Assembly (NCBI RefSeq): GCF_036347055.1
Contig: NZ_CP108882.1
Span: forward strand, 7,490,001-7,554,000
Reading direction: 5' to 3'
DNA from: Streptomyces sp. NBC_00820
GTDB taxonomy: Bacteria; Actinomycetota; Actinomycetes; Streptomycetales; Streptomycetaceae
Length of the DNA stretch: 64,000 nucleotides
Shown here: piece after piece, positions 7,803-15,351 of the stretch
Layout: the number at the start of each line of letters is the position of its first letter
Position numbering within the stretch: position 1 is the first letter of the stretch
Made by a program: the position numbers and the translations under genes
The notes under the pieces: model-generated
Told to the model about the DNA's origin: nothing
Database searches by the model: none
The model's input: the letters and a program-made list of their open reading frames with translations, nothing else

Positions 7803-8981
7803 ATGACCCGCATCCCGCACGACGCATCCGGCGCCCCCGACCCGCTGCGCGCGCTCGGCCTCGATCGGCTGCGCCGTCGTACGAGCATGAAATGGCGCAC
7901 CTATCCCGAGGACGTGCTGCCCCTGTGGGTGGCCGAGATGGACGTGCCGATCGCCGAACCGGTCGTCCGCGCCGTCACCGACGCGCTCGCGCTCGGCGAC
8001 ACGGGCTACCCGGCGGGCACCGCCTACGCCGAGGCGCTGGCCGGCTTCGCCGCCAAGCGCTGGGACTGGGACGGCATCGCCGTCGAGCGCACCGCGCTCG
8101 TGCCGGACGTCATGCTCGGCGTGGTCGAGATGCTGAAGCTGGTCACCGGACCGGGCGACCCGGTGATCGTCAACTCGCCCGTGTACCCGCCGTTCTACCA
8201 GTTCGTCACGCACATGGACCGGCGCGTGGTGGAGGCCCCGCTCGGGGCCGGACTGCGCATCGACCTCGGCGTGCTGGAGGACGCGTTCCGCGCCACGACC
8301 GCCGGCGGTGACCGCGCCGCGTTCCTGCTGTGCAGCCCGCACAACCCCACCGGCACCGTGCACATCGCCGCCGAACTGGCCGCCGTCGCCGACCTCGCCG
8401 AGCGGTACGGCGTCCGTGTGGTCGCCGACGAGGTCCACGCCCCGCTGGTCTCCCCGGACGTCACCTTCGTGCCGTATCTGAGCGTGCCCGGCGCCCAGCG
8501 CGGCCTGTCGCTGATGTCCGCCTCCAAGGGCTGGAACCTGCCCGGACTCAAGGCCGCGCTCGCCCTCGCCGCCCCCGGTGCCGCCGCCGACCTCGACCGG
8601 ATGCCCGAGGAGGTCAGCCACGGCCCCAGCCACCTCGGCGTCCTCGCCCACACCGCCGCCCTGAACGACGCCACCGACTGGCTGGACGCGCTGCTCCCCG
8701 GCCTCGACGCCAACCGGCGCCTGCTCACCGCCCTGCTCGCCGAGCACCTGCCGGCCGTCCGCGTCCACCCCGGCCAGGGCACCTACCTCGCCTGGCTCGA
8801 CTGCCGTGCCCTCGGCCTCGGCGACGACCCCGCACAGGTCTTCCTCGACCGCGGCCGGGTCGCCCTCAGCTCCGGAATCCCCTTCGGCACCGGCGGCGCC
8901 GGGCACGCGCGCCTCAACCTGGGGACCTCACCGGAGATCCTGGCCGAAGCGGTACGGCGTATGGCGGCGGCCGTGGCCTGA
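7803..8981 (+). CDS. MalY/PatB family PLP-dependent C-S lyase (cystathionine beta-lyase type)
   Basis: A 392-residue fold-type I PLP enzyme. The N-terminus [21 protein letters not shown] (about residues 30-50) is the MalY/PatB signature. The PLP lysine sits in [12 protein letters not shown] (about residue 242), and SPHNPTG (about 179) and ADEVHAPL (about 210) fit the aspartate aminotransferase core. Enzymes of this family cleave cystathionine or cysteine conjugates (giving homocysteine or thiols, pyruvate and ammonia), and some have regulatory roles. ATG 7803 gives the usual family length. It is followed 20 bp later by a PPOX gene, so the two may be co-transcribed. Confidence 0.88.
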   Translation: MTRIPHDASGAPDPLRALGLDRLRRRTSMKWRTYPEDVLPLWVAEMDVPIAEPVVRAVTDALALGDTGYPAGTAYAEALAGFAAKRWDWDGIAVERTALVPDVMLGVVEMLKLVTGPGDPVIVNSPVYPPFYQFVTHMDRRVVEAPLGAGLRIDLGVLEDAFRATTAGGDRAAFLLCSPHNPTGTVHIAAELAAVADLAERYGVRVVADEVHAPLVSPDVTFVPYLSVPGAQRGLSLMSASKGWNLPGLKAALALAAPGAAADLDRMPEEVSHGPSHLGVLAHTAALNDATDWLDALLPGLDANRRLLTALLAEHLPAVRVHPGQGTYLAWLDCRALGLGDDPAQVFLDRGRVALSSGIPFGTGGAGHARLNLGTSPEILAEAVRRMAAAVA

Positions 8982-9001
8982 CGTCCTCCTAGACTGCGCA
9001 C

Positions 9002-9388
9002 ATGGACGAGACGCTCGTTGCCCGGCTCGGCGCCGGCAAGTACCTGCTGGTCACCAGCTTTCGCAAGGACGGCACGCCCGTCTCCACTCCGGTGTGGGTG
9101 GTGCCGGACGGCGACACCCTCGGTGTGTGGACGGCCGCCGACAGCTGGAAGGTGAAGCGGATCCGCCGCCGCGCCGACGTCCTGGCCGGCCCCTGTGACC
9201 TTCGCGGCAACCCCACCGGCGACCAGGCCCCCGCCACCGCCGAGATCGCCGACGCGGCCACCACCGCACGCTACCGGGGCCTCATCGCCCGCAAGTACGG
9301 CATCGTCGGCCGCCTCACCCTGCTCGGCAGCAGGCTGCGACGCGGCCTGGACGGCACGGTGGGGATCACGGTGACGATGAACCCGTGA
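9002..9388 (+). CDS. PPOX-class F420-dependent oxidoreductase
   Basis: A 128-residue split-barrel flavin/F420-binding protein. The sequence KYLLVTSFRKDGTPVSTPVWVV (about residues 13-34) followed by VWTAADSWKVKRIRRR is the standard opening of this small family, in which a barrel dimer binds FMN or the deazaflavin F420. Actinobacterial members with this length usually use F420. The C-terminal half (YRGLIARKYGIVGRL) fits the family too. It follows the PatB-like gene by 20 bp. Substrate is unknown. Confidence 0.82.
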   Translation: MDETLVARLGAGKYLLVTSFRKDGTPVSTPVWVVPDGDTLGVWTAADSWKVKRIRRRADVLAGPCDLRGNPTGDQAPATAEIADAATTARYRGLIARKYGIVGRLTLLGSRLRRGLDGTVGITVTMNP

Positions 9389-9421
9389 GGTGCGGGGCGC
9401 CGGGTGCACCGCGTATGCGGG

Positions 9422-10135
9422 TCAGCTGCCGGTGTCCAGCCGGCGGGCGAGGTCATGGGCGGTGGCGCTGGTGAGGTCACCGACGAAGGGCCCGGCGATC
9501 TCGAGACGGCCGCCGGTGATCGAGGAGGTCACCAGGGGGTTGCCCCGGAGCTTGCCGTCGATGACGATCGCGAACTCGTTGCGCGGGGACGGGGCCGCGG
9601 CGATGGAGCCGGTGAGGGCGGCGAAACGGCTCCGGTCGGCGGAGTCGAGGGTCACGTCGACGCGCCAGGTGCCGTCGGTGCTGCTCCTGGCCGCCTTCGC
9701 GGAGGCGACATGGACGTCCGTCATGCCCCTGGCCCGGTCGGCGTGGATGCAGAACGCCTGGTGGGTCGCGCTCGCGTGGACGGTGTAACCGCCGCTGCCA
9801 TGGGTGCAGGTGCGCTCCCTGGACGAGGTGACCGGCAGGATGGACAGGGCCGCCTTCCCGGTGTTCCCCGTGACCCCTGCGGCCGGCCGAACCACGTGCG
9901 CGTGCCCGGTCGCGCCGTCCGCGACGGTGACCCAGGCGGTGGCGACCACAGCGGCGACGGCTACGCCGACCCCGGCGCGGGCCAGGCGCTGCCGCCGCCG
10001 GGCGGCCTCCAGCGCGCCGTCGGCCAGGCCGACCAGATGGCGACCGGCGGACTTGCCACCGCTGTCCTGGACATGGGCGTGCAAGGCATCGCGGAGCAAC
10101 GTTTCGTGCAGCGGGTGTTCGGTCGAGTCGTTCAT
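9422..10135 (-). CDS. Single-pass membrane protein with SecDF P1-head-like extracytoplasmic domain; candidate sigma-factor partner
   Basis: A 237-residue protein. A cytosolic N-terminus (about 1-55, including LHETLLRDALHAHV) is followed by one membrane helix (AGVGVAVAAVVATAWVTVA, about 60-78) and an external domain. The C-terminal part FAIVIDGKLRGNPLVTSSI then GGRLEIAGPF resembles the P1 head subdomain of SecD (AIVLDGKV..P.I...I.GG). The start ATG at 10135 overlaps the stop of the sigma-factor gene (ATGA), so translation is coupled. A membrane protein of this shape co-expressed with an ECF-like sigma factor is likely its anti-sigma or sensory partner, though no classical zinc anti-sigma motif is present. 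Confidence 0.7.
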   Translation of the reverse strand: MNDSTEHPLHETLLRDALHAHVQDSGGKSAGRHLVGLADGALEAARRRQRLARAGVGVAVAAVVATAWVTVADGATGHAHVVRPAAGVTGNTGKAALSILPVTSSRERTCTHGSGGYTVHASATHQAFCIHADRARGMTDVHVASAKAARSSTDGTWRVDVTLDSADRSRFAALTGSIAAAPSPRNEFAIVIDGKLRGNPLVTSSITGGRLEIAGPFVGDLTSATAHDLARRLDTGS

Positions 10136-10713
10136 ACGACGACGCTCCTTCCGGAGGCGGTGGAGGAGGCGGTGGAGGAGGCGGCGGCGGTGGAGGAGGG
10201 GTCGGCCGACGGCCCTGCCTCGGCCAACGTGGCGCGGAGGGAGGCGAGGGCCTTGTGGGTCTGGCTGCGGACCGTCCCCTGGGCGACGCCCAGAATCGCG
10301 GCGATCTCGGTGTCCGGCCGGTCCTCGAAGTAGCGCAGCACGATCACCGCGCGCTGGCGCTTGGGCAGCCGTCGCAGCGCGGCCATGATGTCCTGCCGCT
10401 GGACCACGGTGTCGGCCAAGTCGGCGACCTGCGTGGACCGATGGTCGGGCAGGGTGTCGGTGACCGTCTCCCGTCCCCAGCTGAGCAGTCGGAAGCGGTC
10501 CACCTGGGCGTGGTAGATCGCCCGGCGCACATAGATCTCCGGCTGCTGCCGGTCGCGCAGCCGCGACCAACGCCGAGCGGTGGAGGCGAGCGCGGTCTGG
10601 AGCAGATCGCGGCCCTGTTCCCAGTCCCCGGTCAGCAGGTAGGCCGTGTGCAGCAGCGATCTCGACCGCGCCGCCACGAACTCGCGGAACTGGCGTTCCT
10701 CGTCGGCGTTCAA
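10132..10713 (-). CDS. SigE-family (SigE70/ECF41-like size) RNA polymerase sigma factor
   Basis: A 193-residue ECF-type sigma factor. Region 2 is ARSRSLLHTAYLLTGDWEQGRDLLQTALASTARRW (about 15-49, quoted in pieces: HTAYLLTGD, DLLQTALA), and region 4 is LRRLPKRQRAVIVLRYFED with the DNA-binding helix TEIAAILGVAQGTVRSQTHKAL split after ILG (about 113-157). These match the actinomycete SigE-family (TIGR02983-type) proteins. The C-terminal tail after about residue 165 is Ser/Ala/Thr low-complexity encoded by GGAGGC-type repeats. The stop overlaps the start of the membrane partner gene. Its regulon is unknown. Confidence 0.88.
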   Translation of the reverse strand: MNADEERQFREFVAARSRSLLHTAYLLTGDWEQGRDLLQTALASTARRWSRLRDRQQPEIYVRRAIYHAQVDRFRLLSWGRETVTDTLPDHRSTQVADLADTVVQRQDIMAALRRLPKRQRAVIVLRYFEDRPDTEIAAILGVAQGTVRSQTHKALASLRATLAEAGPSADPSSTAAASSTASSTASGRSVVV

Positions 10714-10830
10714 TGTGCCCTCCCTCTTTCCCCCGTAAAGACGGGTACGGAAGAGGGTTCGACTGCCTTGCCGGTCAGACTTTCTCGGCCCCGAGCCTGT
10801 CGGGCTCCTCGCGCGGAGCGCCGTGGCGGT

Positions 10831-11096
10831 TCACGCGGCCCTGCCGCGCGAGCCGAGCCGTGCGGCCGACTTCACGCCGAGGCCGGGCTGTTCGGCCGCG
10901 ACCGGCACCGCACTGGCCCGGTGGTGGTACATCCGCCGGCCCGACTCCTCGTCGCGCACCCGCCACAGGGAGCTCCGCCGGGCGCGCCGGCCCTCCAGCC
11001 CGGCCTCGTACGTCAGGTGCGTCAGGCCCGCGGCCAGGACGACGCCCGTGACGGCCGAGGCTTCGTACCGGGGGCCCTGGTGCGAGCTGCCCGCCG
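10831..11096 (-). pseudogene. Possible remnant reading frame downstream of the DUF35 gene
   Basis: Leftward from the DUF35 stop there is an 88-codon frame with strongly biased GC third positions (GPRYEASAVTGVV, LTHLTYEAGLEGRR, SLWRVRDEESGRRMYHH, ending SAARLGSRGRAA). It lacks any ATG or GTG start near its beginning, so it looks like the 3' end of a broken gene rather than an intact one. I do not recognise the protein. A short downstream start (GTG in LWRV or ATG in RRMYHH) cannot be excluded. Confidence 0.25.
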
Positions 11097-11513
11097 TCAG
11101 GTCCAGGCGCGGTACGGCTCGTCGAGCAGCTGGAAGACGGGCTCGCCGCGGACCGGATCCTTGGCCGTGGAGATGCGGACGCGGTCGCCGCTGTGGATGC
11201 CGATGGGCGGGCCCATGACGCGGCCGCGCACGACGAAGCCCTCGCTCATCTCGATCAGCGACACGTTGCGCGCCGCCGGTGTGTTGCGGTGCACCACGGT
11301 GGAGTGGCGGACGGTGCCCGTGCCCTCGCTGCGCTCCGTGCGCAACTCGCTGCCCTGGCACACCGGACACAGCAGCCGGTGGAACATCGCGGTCCCGCAC
11401 CAGGTGCAGCGCTGGAAGAGGATGGCGTCCTTGGAGTCCGCGGACACGGGGTCGAGGACATCCGTCCCGGAACCGGCCGCCGGATACGAGTCGCTTGCTG
11501 AGTGGTGATGCAC
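11097..11513 (-). CDS. Zn-ribbon/OB-fold protein of the DUF35 family
   Basis: A 138-residue protein. Four cysteines form the rubredoxin-like zinc ribbon, CTWCGTAMFHRLLCPVC (about residues 34-50), and the second half (EGFVVRGRVMGPPIGIHSGDRVRI) is the OB-fold. DUF35 proteins usually partner thiolases or MaoC/ChsH-type hydratases and bind acyl-CoA. Here no thiolase gene is adjacent, so the partner is unknown. GTG 11513 is preceded by AGGGAG. A 15-bp palindrome lies about 100 bp upstream and recurs before the TetR gene next door, which suggests control by that regulator. Confidence 0.82.
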   Translation of the reverse strand: MHHHSASDSYPAAGSGTDVLDPVSADSKDAILFQRCTWCGTAMFHRLLCPVCQGSELRTERSEGTGTVRHSTVVHRNTPAARNVSLIEMSEGFVVRGRVMGPPIGIHSGDRVRISTAKDPVRGEPVFQLLDEPYRAWT

Positions 11514-11612
11514 GCTGGTCAACTCCCTGCGCTCGGCCGGTGTCCCGCATGCGGGCGGGAACCCCGCACGCGTGTGCGCGGTCGCGGTGCCACCGTGCAC
11601 GCCGACAGCGTA

Positions 11613-11627
11613 TGGCACTGAGTGTCA
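11613..11627. promoter_or_regulatory. Candidate TetR operator upstream of the DUF35 gene
   Basis: The sequence TGGCACTGAGTGTCA is a palindrome around G11620 with one mismatched pair. It lies about 100 bp upstream of the DUF35 start and is nearly identical to a palindrome before the TetR gene. Confidence 0.55.
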
Positions 11628-11696
11628 CTCGTAAAGGCACTCCGTACCCCAATATCCGTGGAGTCCCGGAGCAGGGACGGTCTGCCCCGGCAGGGT

Positions 11697-12407
11697 TCAG
11701 GCGCGGCCCAGCGCGGTCTCGAACTCCTGCACCACGCGCCACAGCGGGGCGTCGCGCCGCGAGACGAGCACGACCACGTCGTCCGGGTGCTCGCCCCGGG
11801 CGCCGGTGCGGACCGGCCGGCCGAACGCGGTCTGGACGTACGCCAGTGCGTGGTCCACGGCGGTCCCCGCGTCGCCCTCCCCGTCCGAACGCAGCCACGA
11901 GCGCAGGGCGTTGTTGTGCGCGGCGACGACCGCGGACGCGACGACGTCCGCGTGCAGCGTCCCGTCGGGCCGGCCGGCGAACCGCTCCCTCAGGTACTCG
12001 GCGAGCGCGCGCTCGTAGCGCCACACCACCGACAACTCGTAGGCGCGCAGCCCCGGGACGCGCCTCGTGAGCCGGTAACGCTGCACCGAGAAGGTCGGGT
12101 TCTCCGCGTACATCCGCAGCACCAGCCGGGCCGCGTCGCACACGCGCCGCACCGGATCGTCCGCCTCGGCGCCCGCGTTCAGGAACGCGGTCATGTCGGC
12201 GAGGCAGCGTTCGTGGTCGGGGAAGACCACGTCCTCCTTCGAGGGGAAGTAGCGGAAGAACGAGCGCCGTCCGACCCCGGCCAGCGCCACGATGTCGTCC
12301 ACCGTGGTCTGCTCGTACCCGCGTTCCAGGAAGAGCCGGAAGGCCGCCGCGACCAGGGCGTCCCGCATCGGCGGCTTCGCGGCCGGCGCCGCGCTGCTGG
12401 AGCTCAT
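11697..12407 (-). CDS. TetR family transcriptional regulator
   Basis: A 236-residue repressor. The N-terminal helix-turn-helix is clear: RDALVAAAFRLFLERGYEQTT (first part, about 15-34), VDDIVALAGVGRRSFFRYFPSKEDVVF (about 36-62, quoted parts VDDIVALAGVG and SFFRYFPSKED). The remaining all-helical domain (to 236) is the ligand-binding part. The FFRYFPSKEDVVF form is typical of actinobacterial regulators of lipid or acyl-CoA metabolism, but the ligand cannot be read. A palindrome 32 bp upstream of the start suggests autoregulation; the same palindrome precedes the downstream DUF35 gene. Confidence 0.88.
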   Translation of the reverse strand: MSSSSAAPAAKPPMRDALVAAAFRLFLERGYEQTTVDDIVALAGVGRRSFFRYFPSKEDVVFPDHERCLADMTAFLNAGAEADDPVRRVCDAARLVLRMYAENPTFSVQRYRLTRRVPGLRAYELSVVWRYERALAEYLRERFAGRPDGTLHADVVASAVVAAHNNALRSWLRSDGEGDAGTAVDHALAYVQTAFGRPVRTGARGEHPDDVVVLVSRRDAPLWRVVQEFETALGRA

Positions 12408-12438
12408 GACCGGGAACGTAGCACCGAAGGCGGTCTCA

Positions 12439-12453
12439 TGGCACTCAGTGCAA
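12439..12453. promoter_or_regulatory. Candidate TetR operator upstream of the TetR gene
   Basis: The sequence TGGCACTCAGTGCAA is a palindrome around C12446 with perfect inner arms GCACT/AGTGC. It sits 32 bp upstream of the TetR start and matches the site at 11613-11627 at 12 of 15 positions. A related half, ACTGAGTGC, follows at 12476-12484. Confidence 0.6.
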
Positions 12454-12579
12454 TGTGGGGATTCCCGGGGAGGAACTGAGTGCTGCCGGACCGGACCAAA
12501 GCCGTGGTCAAACTGTCCCTACGCTGCGAAGTAACCTTTCTCCACAGTTGCCGCCGTCAGTCCGCACGAGGAGATCCGC

Positions 12580-13428
12580 ATGCCCGCCGCGCGCCCCCGC
12601 CTGCTCTACGTCACCGATCTGGCGTACCCGGCCCGCGGACGCCGTTACGGCGACGAGGACGTCTTCCTCACCTCCCGGCTGCGCGCCCACTTCGACCTCG
12701 CCCTGTGTCATCCCCTGGACGCCGCCGCGCTCATGGACGGCTACGACGCCGTGGTCGTCCGCAACAGCGGGCCCGTCCTCGGCTACCAGCAGGAGTACGA
12801 CGCCTTCCGCGCACGCGCGCTGGGCGACGGGGTCCGGGTGTACAACCCGCTCACCGGCAAGGCGGACATGGCCGGCAAGCAGTACCTGCTCGACCTGACC
12901 ACGGCCGGCTTCCCGGTCATCCCGACGGTCGACCGCGCCGAGGAGCTGCACCGGCTGCCCGCGGCCGAACACTACGTGGTCAAGCCCAAGTTCGGCGCCG
13001 ACTCCCTCGGCCTGCGCGTCCTGCCCGCCGGCCGGATCGCCGACGCGCCCCGCGCCGACGGCGGCCTCCTCGTCCAGCCCTGCGTCGACTTCGCCTACGA
13101 GGTGTCCTTCTACTTCGTCGACGACGACTTCCAGTACGCCCTGCACGCCCCCGACCCCGAGCGCCGCTGGGAGCTGAAGCCGTACCCGGCCACCGCCGCC
13201 GACCTGGAGTTCGCCCGCCGGTTCATCGACTGGAACGCCCTCGGGTACGGCATCCAGCGCGTCGACGCCTGCCGCACCGCGGACGGCGAGCTGCTGCTGG
13301 TGGAACTGGAGGACCTCAACCCCTACCTGTCCCTGCACGCCCTTCCCGAGGAGGACCGGGACTCCTTCGTGGCCGCGCTGACGTCGTCCCTGAGCCGGTT
13401 CGTCCAGGGGTCGTTCCGCCCGGCCTGA
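12580..13428 (+). CDS. ATP-grasp-like ligase, hypothetical
   Basis: A 282-residue protein. The first 85 residues form a Rossmann-like start (PRLLYVTDLAYPARG, YDAVVVRNSGPV). The middle has the ATP-grasp signatures: a phosphate-binding Lys in HYVVKPKFGADSLG (about residues 130-143), an acidic metal site in FVDDDFQYALH and VELEDLNPYLSL near the C-terminus (about 247-258). This pattern resembles glutathione synthetase-type ATP-grasp ligases that join a carboxylate to an amine. The substrate is unknown. The ATG follows GAGGAGAT. It is monocistronic between the TetR gene and the peptidoglycan-binding gene. Confidence 0.65.
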   Translation: MPAARPRLLYVTDLAYPARGRRYGDEDVFLTSRLRAHFDLALCHPLDAAALMDGYDAVVVRNSGPVLGYQQEYDAFRARALGDGVRVYNPLTGKADMAGKQYLLDLTTAGFPVIPTVDRAEELHRLPAAEHYVVKPKFGADSLGLRVLPAGRIADAPRADGGLLVQPCVDFAYEVSFYFVDDDFQYALHAPDPERRWELKPYPATAADLEFARRFIDWNALGYGIQRVDACRTADGELLLVELEDLNPYLSLHALPEEDRDSFVAALTSSLSRFVQGSFRPA

Positions 13429-13552
13429 CGGGGGCTCGCCCAATCGGTCGTGCCTCTCCTGGTGGCGGGGAGCCTGAACAGCGCTGCCCCGCGGGCCGTA
13501 TCCCCTCGGGGGACCGCGGACTCCCGTACCCACGGGACGGAAGGAGAGCAGC

Positions 13553-14407
13553 GTGCCGGCACCGTCGCCCGACCCCGAAGGGCCCCGCGTCGAAGGGCCC
13601 CGGGCTGAACGGCCCCGCGCCGAAGGGCCTGCCCCCGGGCCGGTTCTGGAACCCGTCCGCATCCTGCGGTTACGCCGCTTCGACGCGCTCGCGGAGCTGA
13701 TGCGCGAGGTGATGCCGGACCTGGAGACGATGGAACCGCCCGACCCGTCGCCGACGGCGCGCGGGCGGGAGGACGCCGAGGACGACACGCAGGAACTTCC
13801 CCCTGTCGCGGCAGCTCCGCCGCCCGCACCCACCGCGTCCGCGCCGCCCACTCGGCCCACTTCGCCCGCGGCGACCATTCCGCCCCGCGCCAAGGGTCCG
13901 CTCGACACCGGCTCCGACGGTGCGTCCCGTCACCGCTCCGGAGTCCGCCGGGCGGCCGTCGCCGCGACCCTCGGCGCCGCCGCACTCGTCGGCTTCGGCT
14001 GCGCCCTCCTGCTCCCGGCCCGCCACCAGACGGCCGACGCAGCACCCCGGGGGCCTTCCCGCTCCGCCGCCACGGCACAGGCCTCCGCGGCCCCGCCCGC
14101 GTCCGTCCCCGGGGACCCGGCCGGCGCACCTCCGGCTTCGGCTCCGACCACAGCCGTCGACCCGGACGGCTCCGGCACTCTCCGCCAGGGTGACACCGGC
14201 CCCGAAGTCGTCGAACTGCAGCAGCGCCTCCTGCGCATACCCGACGTCTACCGGGACGGCTCGACCCAAGGAACGTACGACAGCACCCTCACCGAAGCCG
14301 TGGCCCGTTTCCAGCTGTGGTACGGCATCAGCGGCGACGAGACCGGCGTCTACGGCGACGACACCCGACGCGCGCTGGAGTCCCGCACGAGCGCCGGAAC
14401 CGGCTGA
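13553..14407 (+). CDS. Membrane protein with C-terminal peptidoglycan-binding domain
   Basis: A 284-residue protein starting with GTG 13553 after AAGGAGA. Residues 1-30 are a Pro/Glu/Arg repeat (GPRVEGPRAERPRAEGP). A long Pro/Ala cytosolic stretch leads to one membrane helix (AAVAATLGAAALVGFGCALLL, about 127-147), a Ser/Ala/Pro linker, and a PG_binding_1 domain (about 205-278: LRQGDTGPEVVELQQRL, GTYDSTLTEAVARFQLWYGI, GVYGDDTRRAL). It probably tethers itself to the wall from the membrane. Several Streptomyces proteins share this layout; their role is unclear. Regulation is not visible. Confidence 0.78.
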   Translation: MPAPSPDPEGPRVEGPRAERPRAEGPAPGPVLEPVRILRLRRFDALAELMREVMPDLETMEPPDPSPTARGREDAEDDTQELPPVAAAPPPAPTASAPPTRPTSPAATIPPRAKGPLDTGSDGASRHRSGVRRAAVAATLGAAALVGFGCALLLPARHQTADAAPRGPSRSAATAQASAAPPASVPGDPAGAPPASAPTTAVDPDGSGTLRQGDTGPEVVELQQRLLRIPDVYRDGSTQGTYDSTLTEAVARFQLWYGISGDETGVYGDDTRRALESRTSAGTG

Positions 14408-14480
14408 CCGCCCCGGCCCGCGGGCACCCCACCCCAATTGCGGAGGCGCGGTGCGGTCGGCCCGTCCGTCAACGCGCCTG

Positions 14481-14864
14481 TCAGCGCCCGCCGGAGCCGC
14501 GTCCGCCCAGCGCCTCGGAGACCGCACGGACGCTGCGCGCGATGTGCTGGAGCTGAAGCACCTCCGCCGCGTACAGCTTGATGCTGTGCTCGATGACCGA
14601 CTCGGGCATTCCGAGGGCCGGGAGTTCGGCGCGGGCGGTCTGCAACGCCGTACGCGCCACCCGGACTTCTTGTTCGACCTGGAGCTGCGCGTGCCGGGCG
14701 AGCAGCACGGGGTGCCGCATCAGTGCCGGGTAGCTGGCGTACCGCGCCGGGATCAGCTCGCGCAGCCACCTGGTCGCCGACCGCTCCCAGTCGTAGCTGC
14801 CGGGCGTCTTGACCTGGCAGGGCCAGTCAGGGCTGATGCGCGTGCTGGTCAGTGGCATCGTCAT
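14481..14864 (-). CDS. Conserved hypothetical protein, mostly helical (127 aa)
   Basis: The frame begins MTMPLTSTRISPDWPCQVKT at 14864 and runs 127 residues. Middle and C-terminal parts are rich in long amphipathic helices (LMRHPVLLARHAQLQVEQEVRVA, in parts HPVLLARHAQLQ; ESVIEHSIKLYAAEVLQLQHI). No catalytic motif or membrane segment is seen. GAAG before the start is a weak ribosome site; ATG 14858 is an alternative. The 487-bp region upstream contains a long hairpin (15180-15224). Confidence 0.6.
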   Translation of the reverse strand: MTMPLTSTRISPDWPCQVKTPGSYDWERSATRWLRELIPARYASYPALMRHPVLLARHAQLQVEQEVRVARTALQTARAELPALGMPESVIEHSIKLYAAEVLQLQHIARSVRAVSEALGGRGSGGR

Positions 14865-15351
14865 CGCTTCCGGTCTGCGGCGTCGGGAGGGGTGGTCCGG
14901 CGGTGTGGGGCGGTCCCGGCCCAGGGGATGACCGGGACCGCCACGGGCGCGTCGCCGGGGCGCCGCGCCGGCGGACGGTCCGGGCACCGGCGCGAGTAGG
15001 GCGCGACGGCGTCGGGTGTCCGTGCGGGTGCCCCGGGCGTCAGGTGCCTGCGCTGCGGGTGTGCCTGCGTGCGCATGGGCGGGTCCGTCGGCTTTCTCGG
15101 GGCGGGGTGGGGTGGGGCGGAGCGGGATGCGCGCGGTGGTCGACCTGGCGCGATCCGTGAGCAGTATTTATATATGCCGACGACTTGGCAAGGCGCATGA
15201 AAACTTTCATGTGCCAATTGTCGTGAATGCTCCGCGGGCGCCGAATGATTCCTGCGCTCTGTGCCCTGTGCTCTGCGCGCAGCGCCCCCTGCCCAGCGTC
15301 CCGTGACGTCCGCCCCGTGACAGGCCCCGGCCCTCCCGGACGGAAGGAGGG
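14865..15351. other. Long intergenic region with an AT-rich core
   Basis: This 487-bp spacer lies between the 3' end of the RpiR regulator gene and the start of the 127-aa gene, both leftward. Most of it is GC-rich without a supported gene. A core at about 15160-15235 is markedly AT-rich (GTATTTATATATG) and carries a nested inverted repeat annotated separately; it is the most likely location for the promoter of the 127-aa gene. Confidence 0.5.
15180..15224. promoter_or_regulatory. Nested inverted repeat (long hairpin/operator-like element)
   Basis: The inner palindrome GGCGCATGAAA-AC-TTTCATGTGCC (15192-15215) has 11-bp arms with one mismatch. Outside it TTGGCA (15185-15190) pairs with TGCCAA (15212-15217), and ACGAC (15180-15184) with GTCGT (15220-15224). 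It may be an operator (TGAAA...TTTCA halves resemble sites described for some RpiR-family regulators) or a structured leader RNA. Confidence 0.5.

Noticed and set aside
10714..11096. Plus-strand frame between the sigma factor and DUF35 genes
   Set aside because: Composition is that of an antisense frame; the better codon pattern is on the minus strand.
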